This document shows positions 54,206 through 64,000 of a stretch of 64,000 bases of DNA, piece after piece. Within the stretch, counting starts at the first letter, position 1; the number at the start of each line of letters is the position of its first letter. Origin of the DNA: Stomoxys calcitrans (taxonomy: Eukaryota > Arthropoda > Insecta > Diptera > Muscidae); assembly GCF_963082655.1 (NCBI RefSeq), contig NC_081554.1, forward strand, positions 126,393,453 through 126,457,452, read 5' to 3'. The translations under genes were made by a program, and so were the position numbers. The notes beneath the pieces are model-generated. The model saw only the letters and a list, made by a program, of their open reading frames with translations, had not been told where the DNA came from and did not search any database.

Positions 54206-54878
54206 TTAATGTTTGAAGAATATTTCATGCAAGTGTTGACCTTGACTACGCCTCAAATGTTCCATCCGCTTAGTCCAATATTCAAATGTTCTTTTCAACA
54301 TTTCGGCCGGTAACTCACGAATAAATGCTTCAATGACAAGCGGGCTTGTCTGTATAGACATGAGCTTTGACATAGCCCCACAAAAAATATTCTAAAGGCG
54401 TTAAATCGCATGATCTAGGAGGCCAATTGACCGGTTCCGAACGTGAACTCGCCTCTCAGTAAGTCCATTGTTATGCGTGTTGTGTGGCATGTGACACCGT
54501 CTTGTTTGAAACCATATGTCGTACATGCTAAGCTCTTGAATTTTGGCCAAAAAAAAAAAAAGTTGGATATCATCCCACCGTTGCGATCACCATCCACAGT
54601 TACGTTACGATTCGTATCATCTTGGAAGAACTACGGTCCAATGATGCCAAAAGCCCCTAAATCGCACCAAACTGTGACTTTTTTCTGGATGCATTGGTAG
54701 CTCTTGCAATGCTTCTGGCTGATCTTCACTCCAAGATCTACAATTTTGATTATTTACGTACCCATTGAGCCAAATAGCTTAATGGAAGAAGCGCGCGATG
54801 AACTTTCTCTACAGAGCAAGCATTTTGATAATAAAATTCAATAATTTGCATGCGTTGTTCGTTTGTAAGACGATTCAT
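54206..54878 (-). pseudogene. Tc1/mariner transposase pseudogene, same family as the foldback elements
   Basis: The minus strand starts MNRLTNEQRMQIIEFYYQN (54876), then skips by deletion to WLNGYVNNQNCRSWSEDQPEALQELPMHPEK in shifting frames. It continues with FGIIGPYFFQDDTNRNVTVDGDR and QDGVTCHTTRITMDLLRGEF, and the catalytic-region DLTPLEYFLWGYVKAH, ending in HEIFFKH at 54206. At least three frameshifts and one internal deletion inactivate it. The N-terminus and the HPEK...GGIIGPYFF block match the pieces held in the elements at 1-302 and 12326-12922. Confidence 0.85.
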
Positions 54879-55128
54879 GGTTAAATTATAGACCAAACTG
54901 AAAATGTTTGACTGTGAAACAAAACACGTAACGTCCGTGAGCTATTTAGACCAGTGTTACCAAAAAGATAATAGGTAAAAAATCAACCTATAAAACGAAT
55001 GTCTTTTTGCCGGTGTTCAAGCTTGTGGTATCGGCAACAATTATCACAATTGATCCCCACGGTTGAACTCATCTAACACATTCTGGAGTTCTTTCATTGT
55101 TTTAGCTTTCCCATCTTTTAATTTGAGC

Positions 55129-55389
55129 TCAGCGCTCGTTGTTTTTCAGAGTTTTTGTTGGTTTTGCACAACATATATGCGGGAAGTTCAAGGTTTTGCT
55201 CCATAGGGACGTAACCTCTACAGCAATTAGATCGATCATCTCTCTCCGTTCTTTGGTAATAGACTTAAGAAATTTGAAGCGTCCAATGAAGTGGTTTTTC
55301 AGGGGGATGCGACTCAGTTCACTTACTGGTCGATCAACAATTGGCACGTTGCATCTTCTTGATCTTGCTTCAAACTGGGCTAGGTTCAT
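55129..55389 (-). pseudogene. ORF of unknown origin (86 codons)
   Basis: The minus-strand ORF MNLAQFEARSRRCNVPIVD...KNNER has mixed composition with balanced codon use, unlike the low-complexity ORFs around it. It is followed after its stop by a shifted frame that could continue (KTMKELQNVLDEFNRGDQL). I do not recognise the family. It could be a decayed transposon ORF or a host exon remnant. No splice sites or partner exons were identified. Confidence 0.3.
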
Positions 55390-55689
55390 TGTTCAGGTTT
55401 CCTAGTTATTCTACGTGTTAAAAGAGAGAATCACATTATGTATTGTATTCAATAACTTGAATGGAAAATTACCTTGCCGTTATTCAGGTTTGTCTGAAAA
55501 GCGATCAATGAACACCTATTTATACTACGTACTTTAGAAAATTTTTCTAATATGTATTTATGAATGGGCGCATCTTATATAAGTTGGCTATATACCTGAG
55601 TTGGCATGTGTACGTTGCAAATTTTTCAAAACTTCCAAATTAATGACCCCTAATTAATGTGATTCCTTCTGTTTGTAATCGTTCCATCT

Positions 55690-57036
55690 GTTTGTAACTC
55701 CTCGATATATTCGTCTAAGACCCCATAAAGTATATGTATTCTTCATCGTCATGACATTTTAAGTCGATCTAGCAATGTCCGTCCGTCCCTCAGTCTGTCG
55801 AAAGCACCCTAACTTTCCTTCGAAATCCCCTTGAAATTTTGCACAAATACTTCTTATTACTGTAGGTCGGTTGGGATTTTAAATGGGCAATATCGGTCCA
55901 TGTTTTGATATGACTGCCATGTAACCCGATCTGGGATCTTGACTTCTTAAGTCACTAGAGGACGCAATTCTCAGGTGAAATTTTGCATGACGTGTTTCGT
56001 TATGACTTCTAACAACTGTGCCAAGTATGGTTTAAATCGGACCATAACTTGATATAGCTGCCATATAAACTGATCTTGAATCTGGACTTCTTTACCCGAT
56101 AGAGGGCGCAATTCCTAACCGATTTGGCCCAAATTTTGCATGAGGTGTTTTGTTATAACTTCCAACAACTGAGACAAATATGGTTCACATCGGTCTATAA
56201 CCTGATATAGCTGCCATATAAACCGATCTGGGATCTGGACTTTTTGAGCCAATAACTGCGCTATGTATTGTTCAAATCGGTTCGTGTTTTGATATAGCTG
56301 CCATATAAGCCGATCTTGGATCATGACTTCTTGAGCCTCTAGAGGGCACAATTCTCGTTCGATTTGACTGAAATTTTTCACATGGTGGTTTGGTATCACT
56401 TCCAACAACTGTGTTAGGTATGATTCAAATCGGTTCATAATCTGGTATAGATGTCATATAAGACGATCTTGGATCTTGCTTCTTGAGCCAATAGAGCGCG
56501 CAATTCTCATCCGATTTGGCTGAAATTTTGCATGGGTGTTTTGTTATGACATCCAATGACTGTGCTAAGTTTGGCGCTAATCTGTACGTAACCTGATATT
56601 GCTGCCATATAAACCGATCTGGTATCTTGATTTCTTGAGCCACTAGAGAGCGCATTCTTATCCGATTTGGCAGAATTTTTGTACAACGGCTTCTCTCATC
56701 ATCTTCAACATACGTGTCTAAAATGGTATGAATCGATCATTAGCTTGATACAGCTCCCACATAAACCGTTCTCCCGATTTTGCTTCTTGAGCCCCTACAA
56801 GGCGCAATTCTTATCCGAATGAACTGAAATATTACACAATGACTTCTACAATGTCCAGCATTCATTTATTGTCCGAATCGGACTATAACTTGATAAAGCT
56901 TCAATAGCATAACAGTTCTTCTTCAATATTTATTGTTTGCCTTAAAAGAGATACTGCGCATAGAACTCGACAAATGCGATCCATTGTGGAGGGTATATAA
57001 GATTCGGCCCGGCCGAACTTAGCATGCTCTTACTTG
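55690..57036. repeat. ~150-bp tandem-repeat element with conserved ends
   Basis: It begins with a distinct leader (CCCCATAAAGTATATGTATTC ... AAGTCGATCTAGCAATGTCC). About seven diverged units of mostly ~147-155 bp follow, each with ATATAGCTGCCATATAAACC, CTTGACTTCTTGAGCC and AGAGGGCGCAATTCTCATCC. It ends with a conserved block (GTGGAGGGTATATAAGATTCGG, CCGAACTTAGCATGCTC). The same end occurs at 62450-62525. Minus-strand ORFs at 56115-56655 just translate the repeats. It is probably a non-autonomous mobile element with an internal minisatellite. The class is unknown. Confidence 0.8.
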
Positions 57037-57427
57037 GTTAGGTATTTTTATTGATTTCTCCTACATCATACATAGTTTTTATGATTTCATATAAATTGGT
57101 ATATAGATATCTTTTTAAAATACAAAAACATAATTATTCAAAGTATTTATGCAATTTATTTGTTTTTGCGCGAGAATTCTTTGTTTACCTTGTTGGTAAG
57201 TTTGTATGCAATGTACCTGCATTATACTTGGCTCTGAAATTTCTGGACTACTTATGTTTTCAAGGAATTCGTATAGAACACTGTAGGCCTCTATGGCTTG
57301 AGCTAGTAGGGGTCTTCATATGATTCTTCAGAATCGCTAACAATAAGGCCCATCTACTTTGAGAAGTCATACATTGATGGTCTAGGCGTTATAACAGTGT
57401 TTGGTTGTATAACAGCAGCATAATTAT
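57037..57427. other. No recognised features
   Basis: AT-rich spacer between two repeats. The ORF at 57051-57323 has no recognisable motif. Confidence 0.5.
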
Positions 57428-58640
57428 ATATATAACTAGCTGACCCGGGCCTGCTCCGCTGCACCTTCTTTTACTTTATATGGAACAAAATTTTCCCTGG
57501 AATATTTATTTTCGACAATTAAAGAGCTTTTAGTGAAAAACCATGCTATGAAAATAGTATATCGCTTGACAAACAGTTTAACAATACAAGTGCCTTTATC
57601 TGAATGCTGTTTGTGGGGTATTTTGGGAAAGGAGTAGACCCCCAGAAAATTGGTCCCTAAAATGAGTATCAATTCGTGCTCTACCCCCCAATACCTTTCA
57701 TTGAAGCTCCATATTGACATGATCGGTAACTATGCCCGATTTAGGGGTGTTTTGGGGATTGGAGTGGTCCCCCAAACACTAAGCCTGGAAAATATATCAG
57801 CAACGTGCTCTATTCTCATATAACTATATATCATTTATTTGAACCCCATATTGGCATTGCCCTCAAAATTGGATATAAAATTCGTTTTCTAATCTCATTT
57901 AAACTCCTTATTGCAAAAGTCAGCAAATACGTCCGGTTTGGGGTATTGGTCCTAAAAACTATGAATATTTAGTTCCACTCTCTTTAAGACCCAAATTGTC
58001 TTGGTGAGCAAATACGTCCTATTTGGAGGTTGTTATGGTGGTGGAACGTCCGCTAGACAGTTGGCCCCTAATGTTGATATCAGATACGTGGTCTACTCCC
58101 ACATTTCTTAATTTGAGCCCCATATTTCCGTAGTCGGCAAACATCACCGGCTTGGGGGTGTTTTGGGGAATGGGTGGCCGGCCACTCAGTGAGTTGGCCT
58201 TGAAAATATATATCGGATTCGTGTTCCACTTTAAAAACCCTCTTATTTGAGCCTCATATTGCAATAGTCAGAAAATATTTACTATTTGGGTGGTGTTGTG
58301 GGGGTGGCGTGGCCCCATAGACACTTTTCCCGAATATTGATATCAAATTCGTGCTTTACTCCCAAAGGCCTTTCATTTGAGCCTCACATTGCTATGGTTG
58401 TGTTTGTCTCCTTTGGGGATGTTTTTGGTGAGAAGCGGCCCTCCAAACACTTGGCCCCATATTTGGATATCAGATTCGTATTCTACATTCAAATACCTTT
58501 TATTTAAGCCCCACATTCCCATGGTCAGTAAATAAGTCCAGTTTGGGGTGGACCGCCAGAAACGTGGTCCCACATTCGGATATCAGGTGTTTTTGGGGGC
58601 TTGGGGTAAGGGGGAGGGTCCGCCCCCCCTCAGATATCAA
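57428..58640. repeat. Second, uninterrupted copy of the ~125-bp tandem-array repeat
   Basis: The start (CTAGCTGACCCGGGCCTGCTCC) equals the tail of the 784-bp units at 16590 and 17370. Then follow 7-8 diverged ~125-bp units and the end GGGTAAGGGGGAGGGTCCGCC. Near 58530 it contains the unbroken word GTAAATAAGTCCAGTTTGGGG, the empty equivalent of the site where LTR element 3 inserted. Confidence 0.82.
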
Positions 58641-58848
58641 AAAATTTACTACCCTATTTTACCACGGGGTTATTATGCACCATCTGTGAAAATTTCAAGA
58701 AAATATTGTAAGATGTGATAGTAGTCCAATTCCAATGAATACAATTCCACCTATGCGTCCAAATTATACCTAATCAACTTTTGCAAATGTCATATCTTAT
58801 TGTTTTATAGGCAAAAAGTGATATGGCAACCCTTAAAAGTTTATGTTG

Positions 58849-58967
58849 AACCCTGTTTACACTGCTCTTTAAATCCGGATTTAATGGCTCTATCATCTGT
58901 TTTCCCTTCATAAAATCAGCTGACAGGAACCTTAAATCCGGATTTAATGAGCAGTGTAAACGGGGTT
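58849..58967. mobile_element. 119-bp palindromic MITE-like repeat
   Basis: Inverted arms of about 37 bp: AACCCTGTTTACACTGCTC...AAATCCGGATTTAATG on the left, and TTAAATCCGGATTTAATGAG...GTGTAAACGGGGTT on the right. A related end occurs at 43445-43475. No coding capacity. Confidence 0.65.
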
Positions 58968-61819
58968 TTGATTCTATGCCAAGGATACTCCAAAATGTCT
59001 TTATACATAAGGACAAACCAAAATGGTACAAAATATTTAATTTAAAACGAAGATACATAACAATACATTGTGAAAAGAAATTAATTATGCATATGTATAT
59101 AAATATTTTCTATAAAATAATATTTTTTCCTATCAGAAAAATTTGCAAATTCTTCGAAATTTTATGTGATAATACTAAATGAGTAAAAAAACAAACTCAA
59201 CAAAGAAAAAATTAAAAAAAAAATTATTTTAGTTTTTTAGCGCAGTTTTACACAATGCGCGTATAATTATTTGTCAGGGGTATAATGGGTGTTTTATTTA
59301 ACTATTAATCAGATTTTCTCGCTCAATGCTGGTACTACGTTTCGATTGCGCAAATCATTGTTCGGTAGTTTGACAAGGTTATCACAATTGGTTTTTTGGT
59401 ATTCTTTGACCAAAATATTGCCATTTACATATTAAAAATAATATGGCACCAACCAATTTATCAGCTGTTTACGTGCATGTGTACACACAAATGTAAGTGT
59501 GTGGATCTTTCTGAAATTCATGAATGTGTTGTATTTTCAACAAACACCCACCCCTTCGAAATTAATAAATAACGAAACCCAAAATTAGTAAAAAAGAAAC
59601 AAATGCATCTTTTGTAAAAATAATTTGATTTTGTAGAATTTTCACTGGTATAAGTTAAATAAGCACAACTTTCCAAAAGCCTCTGCCAGCATCTTGCACG
59701 TGTATCAAAATAATGTTCAAATTGCAGGATCAAAAGCACAACACGTTCTTTCACAATTGTTATAACTTTGTACAGATTTATTGCAATAGCTTGTTTTGAA
59801 AAAACATTTATTTTTTTTAGAAGTATATTTATTTATATTTATCAACAAATACTTTCTTATTAATGCATCCACAAATACTTAATTTTTGCCACCCCGAGTA
59901 AGTACACAGAAAAAATGAAAATCTTGATTGAATTAAGAAATTTGTATATTCAATTAAAAATTTTGCTGTAATCGGTCCTATAAACAAATTTGTATTATCA
60001 ATAAACGAGTTTTTAATTTGCATTTATGACAAGCTGGATAATTCAATTAAAGCGGTTATCTACTTAATAAGACAATTTATTGGGAAATTTTGTATGCTTT
60101 TAAAAACACGTTTAACTGACCTAATAAAAATAAATAAATAAGCATTTTTTTCTTCAGTCGATTAAATGCTGAAAAAAAATTAAATATTACTGCATAAAAA
60201 ATATTTTGTCTTTTTATTAAAAACAAAAAACTAGTGTTACAAGTGGAGAGGGCCTTAATGGTAGAAATATATTGATTTCATTGGTTAACAAAATCTTTTA
60301 GTTTATTCATTGTAGTGTGGACACTGTGTAGATGACGAAAAATTCCCAGTCAACTTTTCAACTGTGATTTCATTTTTGACTGCTGCCAATGAGGCTTCAA
60401 ACCAAAGTCATTAAAAAGCATTATGCGCAGGTAGATGAAATTTTAGAAAAGGGATTGGACTGTAATTCGTTCACTTGGGCTTTTACTATACATCATAGAA
60501 TTTTCATCGCCATTGTCATCTCTGTAAAGAGTCTAAAGCCTAGTACTGACTTCGACTTTTCAAACGAACAACTGTCAAAACGCACTATAAGTACAAGTGG
60601 TACTGAGTTCAACGAGTAAAATATTAGCAACATGTCGCTGCATCAGGATAAATTTCGCACAATTTTAATTGCAATTAAATGCTCACGAAATTGGCCGAAT
60701 CAACTCTGTTTCAATACTGTTGTCTTTATTGTGTGTTGTTGTTTGACTTTTGTTTGTGTCCTGACAAAGAAAATAGTCCGTTGGATTTCGCAATAATTTA
60801 ATAGGCATTTTCGCTGTGAATGGAGTCAGTACTAGGCTTAAAGTAGAAATTATTTCTTTATTGAAAAAATTCGTAAAGCTTTTAGTGATAAAAATCTCGA
60901 AGAATTGATCCACATGAAGGGTTGTGTCTGTTGTTGAATATAAAGATACCTAAGTTATATATGGATAATTAAATATTCCAATACAATAGGGCAACATCAA
61001 TATACATAAATACATACATACCTTATTTAATTTATACACCGTTCTCCATCTTATGTGCGTTCCGCATGTATAATTCGTCCATTTATGTATTCACATATTA
61101 TCGATTTCCTGTTTTGCACATAATCAGTTTATTTTATTTAAAAATTATTGAGTTTTATGAAGTGGTTTAAACATTTTCACTTTCTAGATGTTTTTTTTTG
61201 CCAAATTTATTTTTGTCTAACCGCGCTAATAGTTGTCTTCTATTGAATTACATCAGGAATGCAAAAATATAAAATATGATTGTGTGGGCGAGAAGCAAGA
61301 TACAAATATTTGAACCATTTGCACTTTTATTCGCATTAACTGTGTGTGAAAGAGGACACAAAACCATCTTGCTTTTTGTAGCAATAGATACATACCGTTT
61401 ATGTTATTATATACAATTTTAATTCATGCAAATAAAAATTTGGTATACATTAGACATTAAACAATCAGATGTCATGATTCAATAGCAAACGGAATTTCAA
61501 TTTCAACAATTATCAAAGCAATTAATAACTTTGTTAAAAATATTTTTATAAATCAATACCATGTTAAATTGGTCAAATTTAGGTCAATATTTTTTCTGTG
61601 TGAGCAAGATCAGTGCCACTAACAAACCCTTAAGACGGGTGCTATATTCGCTTTTTGCGATATTTTTCGCCGATTACTTTTTTTTAGAGTTTAGAGCAAA
61701 AAAACTTGCTTATTTCATTCAGCAGGACATTCCCTCATTATTTACTCTAAAATTGTAAAAAATTGTGATTTTATTATTGATGTTTATGAAGTGTTTCGAA
61801 AAGTAATCGCGAAAAGTAA
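58968..61819. other. AT-rich intergenic sequence
   Basis: No gene recognised. 59830-59905 resembles the boundary of the 784-bp repeat (CACAAATACTTAATTTTTGCCACCCCG). A short inverted pair, AAGCCTAGTACTGAC (60536) and GTCAGTACTAGGCTT (60826), may mark a small decayed element. ORFs at 60389-60619 and 61561-61758 lack motifs. Confidence 0.5.
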
Positions 61820-62525
61820 TAGCTGCCATATAAACCGATCTTGGGTCTTGATTTCTTGAGCCTCTAGAGGGCGCAATTCTCATCCGATTTGACATAAATT
61901 TTGCACGGGGTGTTTTGGTGTCACTTCCAACAACTGTACTAAGTATGGTTCAAATCTTTTCAGATGGTATAGCTGTCATATAAACCGATATTGGATCTTG
62001 ACTTCTTGAGCCAATAGAGCACGCAATTCTCATCCGATTTGGCTGAAATTTTGCATGAGGTGCTAAGTATGGCGCAAATCAGTACATAACCTGATATAGC
62101 TGCCATATAAACTTATCTGGGATCTTGACTGCTTGAGCCTCTAGAGGGCGAAATTCTCATCCGATTTTGTACAACGGCTTCTCTCATGACCTTCAACATA
62201 CGTGTCTAATATGGTCTGAATCGATCAATAGCTTGATATAGCTCCCATATAAACCTATCTCCCGATTTTGCTTCTTGAGCCCCTACAAGGCGCAATTCTA
62301 ATCCGAATGAACTGAAATATTACACAATGACTTCTACAATGTTCAGCATTCATTTATTGTCCGAATCGGACTATAACTTGATAAAGCTCCAATAGCATAA
62401 CAGTTCTTCTTCAATATTTATTGTTTGCCTTAAAAGAGATACCGCGCATAGAACTCGACAAATGCGATCCATTGTGGAGGGTATATAAGATTCGGCCCGA
62501 CCGAACTTAGCACGCTCTTACTCGT
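61820..62525. repeat. ~150-bp tandem-repeat element, second copy
   Basis: About four units of the family at 55690-57036. The last ~250 bp, including TTATTGTCCGAATCGGACTATA and the terminal block ending GCACGCTCTTACTCG, are nearly identical to 56780-57036. The leader end is missing, so the copy is truncated. Confidence 0.8.
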
Positions 62526-63241
62526 TTTTTTATTCAATTATTTAATACTAGTCTTGTTTTTTGTTTATTAATTTTTTCATGTACACATTTGCGAATATGT
62601 ATTTCATATATATTAACGATTCAATTAAAAACATTCACACTATAAGTTCACAGTGGCTTTGGAGAAATTGCCAATTGTGGCACAACATTTTATTGATTCA
62701 GAGAAAAACTGTTGAAAAGAAACCTAAGTGTTAAGTATAGATACACGATTTTATTTTAGTCTAATTCTCACCAACAAAAAGTGTGCCACAGGCTGTAGTT
62801 ATTAGTATAAATCCTTTGTGAAAACATCTGCGTAAATACATTCCATAGCTGCACAAAATGTAGATCGCATTTCAATTTAAAAAGTTCCTGCAACCAAGTT
62901 AAAAAAACCGTTAAATTAACAGAATATTATTTTTTTAATTCTCATGCTTACCAAAATTTCGGGACGAATCGAACTCTAGATCTGTATGTTCTCTTCTTAG
63001 CAAAAGTGATGATAACCAATCTCTGCGAAAACGCTGAAGTTGACACAAAATAAATTTCTTCCTATAATTTTATTCAGAGTTGAAAACGAAAAACATTATT
63101 TCCGCAAAAACAAGAGATGGATTTCATTTCTTACCAAATTTATTATTTTATAATTGTTTACATTTTTTATACGATGTAAATTTTTATTATTAAATCGAAT
63201 TATTAGATTCATATCACATGTTTTCACTTTTGCTTATTACA
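62526..63241. other. No recognised features
   Basis: AT-rich; no ORF above 60 codons with recognisable content. Confidence 0.5.
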
Positions 63242-63345
63242 GTCCCATGGCAGCTGATTGTACGTACGGGATTGACCCGATGGATTTCTTCATCGGCAAG
63301 GGCTGCCGCCACTGTGTATAACACACACTGCTACAATAACAACAA
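63242..63345 (+). mobile_element. SINE-like copy, third
   Basis: It starts TCCCATGGCAGCTGATTGTACG, contains GATTGACCCGATGGATTTC and ends CACTGCTACAATAACAACAA. It is collinear with 52160-52264. Its 3' end is the start of the tandem duplication that follows. A target duplication is not clear. Confidence 0.65.
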
Positions 63346-63705
63346 ATTTCCAGGACTTTTTTCGAAGAATACCTACATTACTCTAGCTGTATTCGGGAAA
63401 TCAAAAATTTGTGCAAATTTGCACAAAAAAAATTATGCCGACAATGATGTCAAGCGTTGCCACTAAATTTTCTTTTTGCCATTTTCCTCACTATAAACAC
63501 AGTACCACTTGAACTCACTGCTGCAACAACAACAAATTTCCAGGACTATTTCGAAGAATACCTACATCACTCTAGCTGTGTTCGGGAAATCAAAAATTTA
63601 TGCAAATTTGCAAAAAAAAAAAATTGATGCCGACAATGATGTCAACGTTGCCAATAAAATTTCTTTTTGCCATTTTCCTCACTTTAAACAGAGTACCACT
63701 TGAAC
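63326..63705. repeat. Tandem duplication of a 190-bp unit
   Basis: 63326-63515 and 63516-63705 are direct copies starting CACTGCT(A/G)CAA and ending GTACCACTTGAACT. They differ at several bases and by small indels. The SINE-like tail lies at the start of each unit, so the duplication followed that insertion. Confidence 0.8.
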
Positions 63706-64000
63706 TTAAAATAACAACATGTTTATATTGGGTAAATAAAAACGTTGATTGCAAAAGGAATATTTAACTTGTTCAGAAGAAACTTGGTTAAGTAAAATAA
63801 CTTCCCAAACCCAAGTTTATGAACTATTTGCCACTAATTACAGATGAGTAAAACTTACGTAAATCGTGCAATTTCTTGCTTATTTTAATCAAAATTTAGC
63901 CAAATTAGATTAAAATTGGCAAACTAATTTGAACTAAGTTTTTTTACTTTATTTTATGTGCACCATTTTCCTGATTGTAGGAACTGTGGTTGTGCTCTTT

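Noticed and set aside
56115..56655. Minus-strand ORFs with repeated peptide pattern
   Set aside because: They translate the ~150-bp tandem units and are interrupted in most units.

Overview
The window is eukaryotic, AT-rich, intron-containing DNA from an insect, most likely a higher (muscoid/calyptrate) fly. The reasons are one intact host gene whose exons match RCC2 (TD-60), mariner-type DNA transposons, APE-type non-LTR retrotransposons, and three Ty3/Gypsy LTR retrotransposons with a tRNA-Lys primer site. The species cannot be fixed from the sequence. About 1.45 kb is host coding sequence; most of the rest is mobile DNA in nested layers.

Layout. 1-302: end of a 'foldback' Tc1/mariner derivative. 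346-597 and 13505-15464: pieces of a plus-strand CR1-like non-LTR element (PHD-finger ORF1, then reverse transcriptase). Between them lies a decayed minus-strand LOA/I-like non-LTR element (endonuclease-RT-RNase H, ~591-13503). It is split by LTR element 1 (1593-10661, TSD GCCT) and by a second foldback copy (12326-12922). 15911-17476: a 784-bp tandem duplication. 17580-18883 and 42202-42620: a degenerate ~125-bp tandem array split by LTR element 3 (18884-42201, TSD AAGT). Element 3 is itself split inside its protease region by LTR element 2 (25416-36841, TSD CATT). 45057-50519: the RCC2-like gene in three coding exons, with a ~3.9 kb first intron holding a truncated mariner and a tiny SINE-like insertion. 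51230-64000: a TIR element, an RT fragment, SINE-like copies, a transposase pseudogene, ~150-bp minisatellite-like repeats and another copy of the ~125-bp array.

The three LTR elements are all on the minus strand and share one plan: very long LTRs (2.15, ~2.49 and probably ~2.98 kb), an 18-nt tRNA-Lys-type PBS, Gag with a CCHC knuckle followed by a four-cysteine motif, and Pol (PR-RT-RNase H-IN) in the -1 frame. A slippery-type heptamer lies just after the Gag zinc motifs in each. There is no env-like ORF. The plan resembles the Ulysses/Osvaldo group of Drosophila as I know it. Element 1 stands out in two ways. Its Gag starts with a complete RING-H2 finger, and its 5' LTR is gone although both target-site duplications survive. 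Elements 2 and 3 have nearly identical LTRs, so both insertions are young.

Most interesting for follow-up: the RING-Gag fusion, the shared frameshift position, the missing 5' LTR of element 1, a 5'-leader motif shared by elements 2 and 3, an antisense spliced-looking ORF in the 3' region of element 3, and the foldback element built by inverted duplication of a transposase N-terminus.
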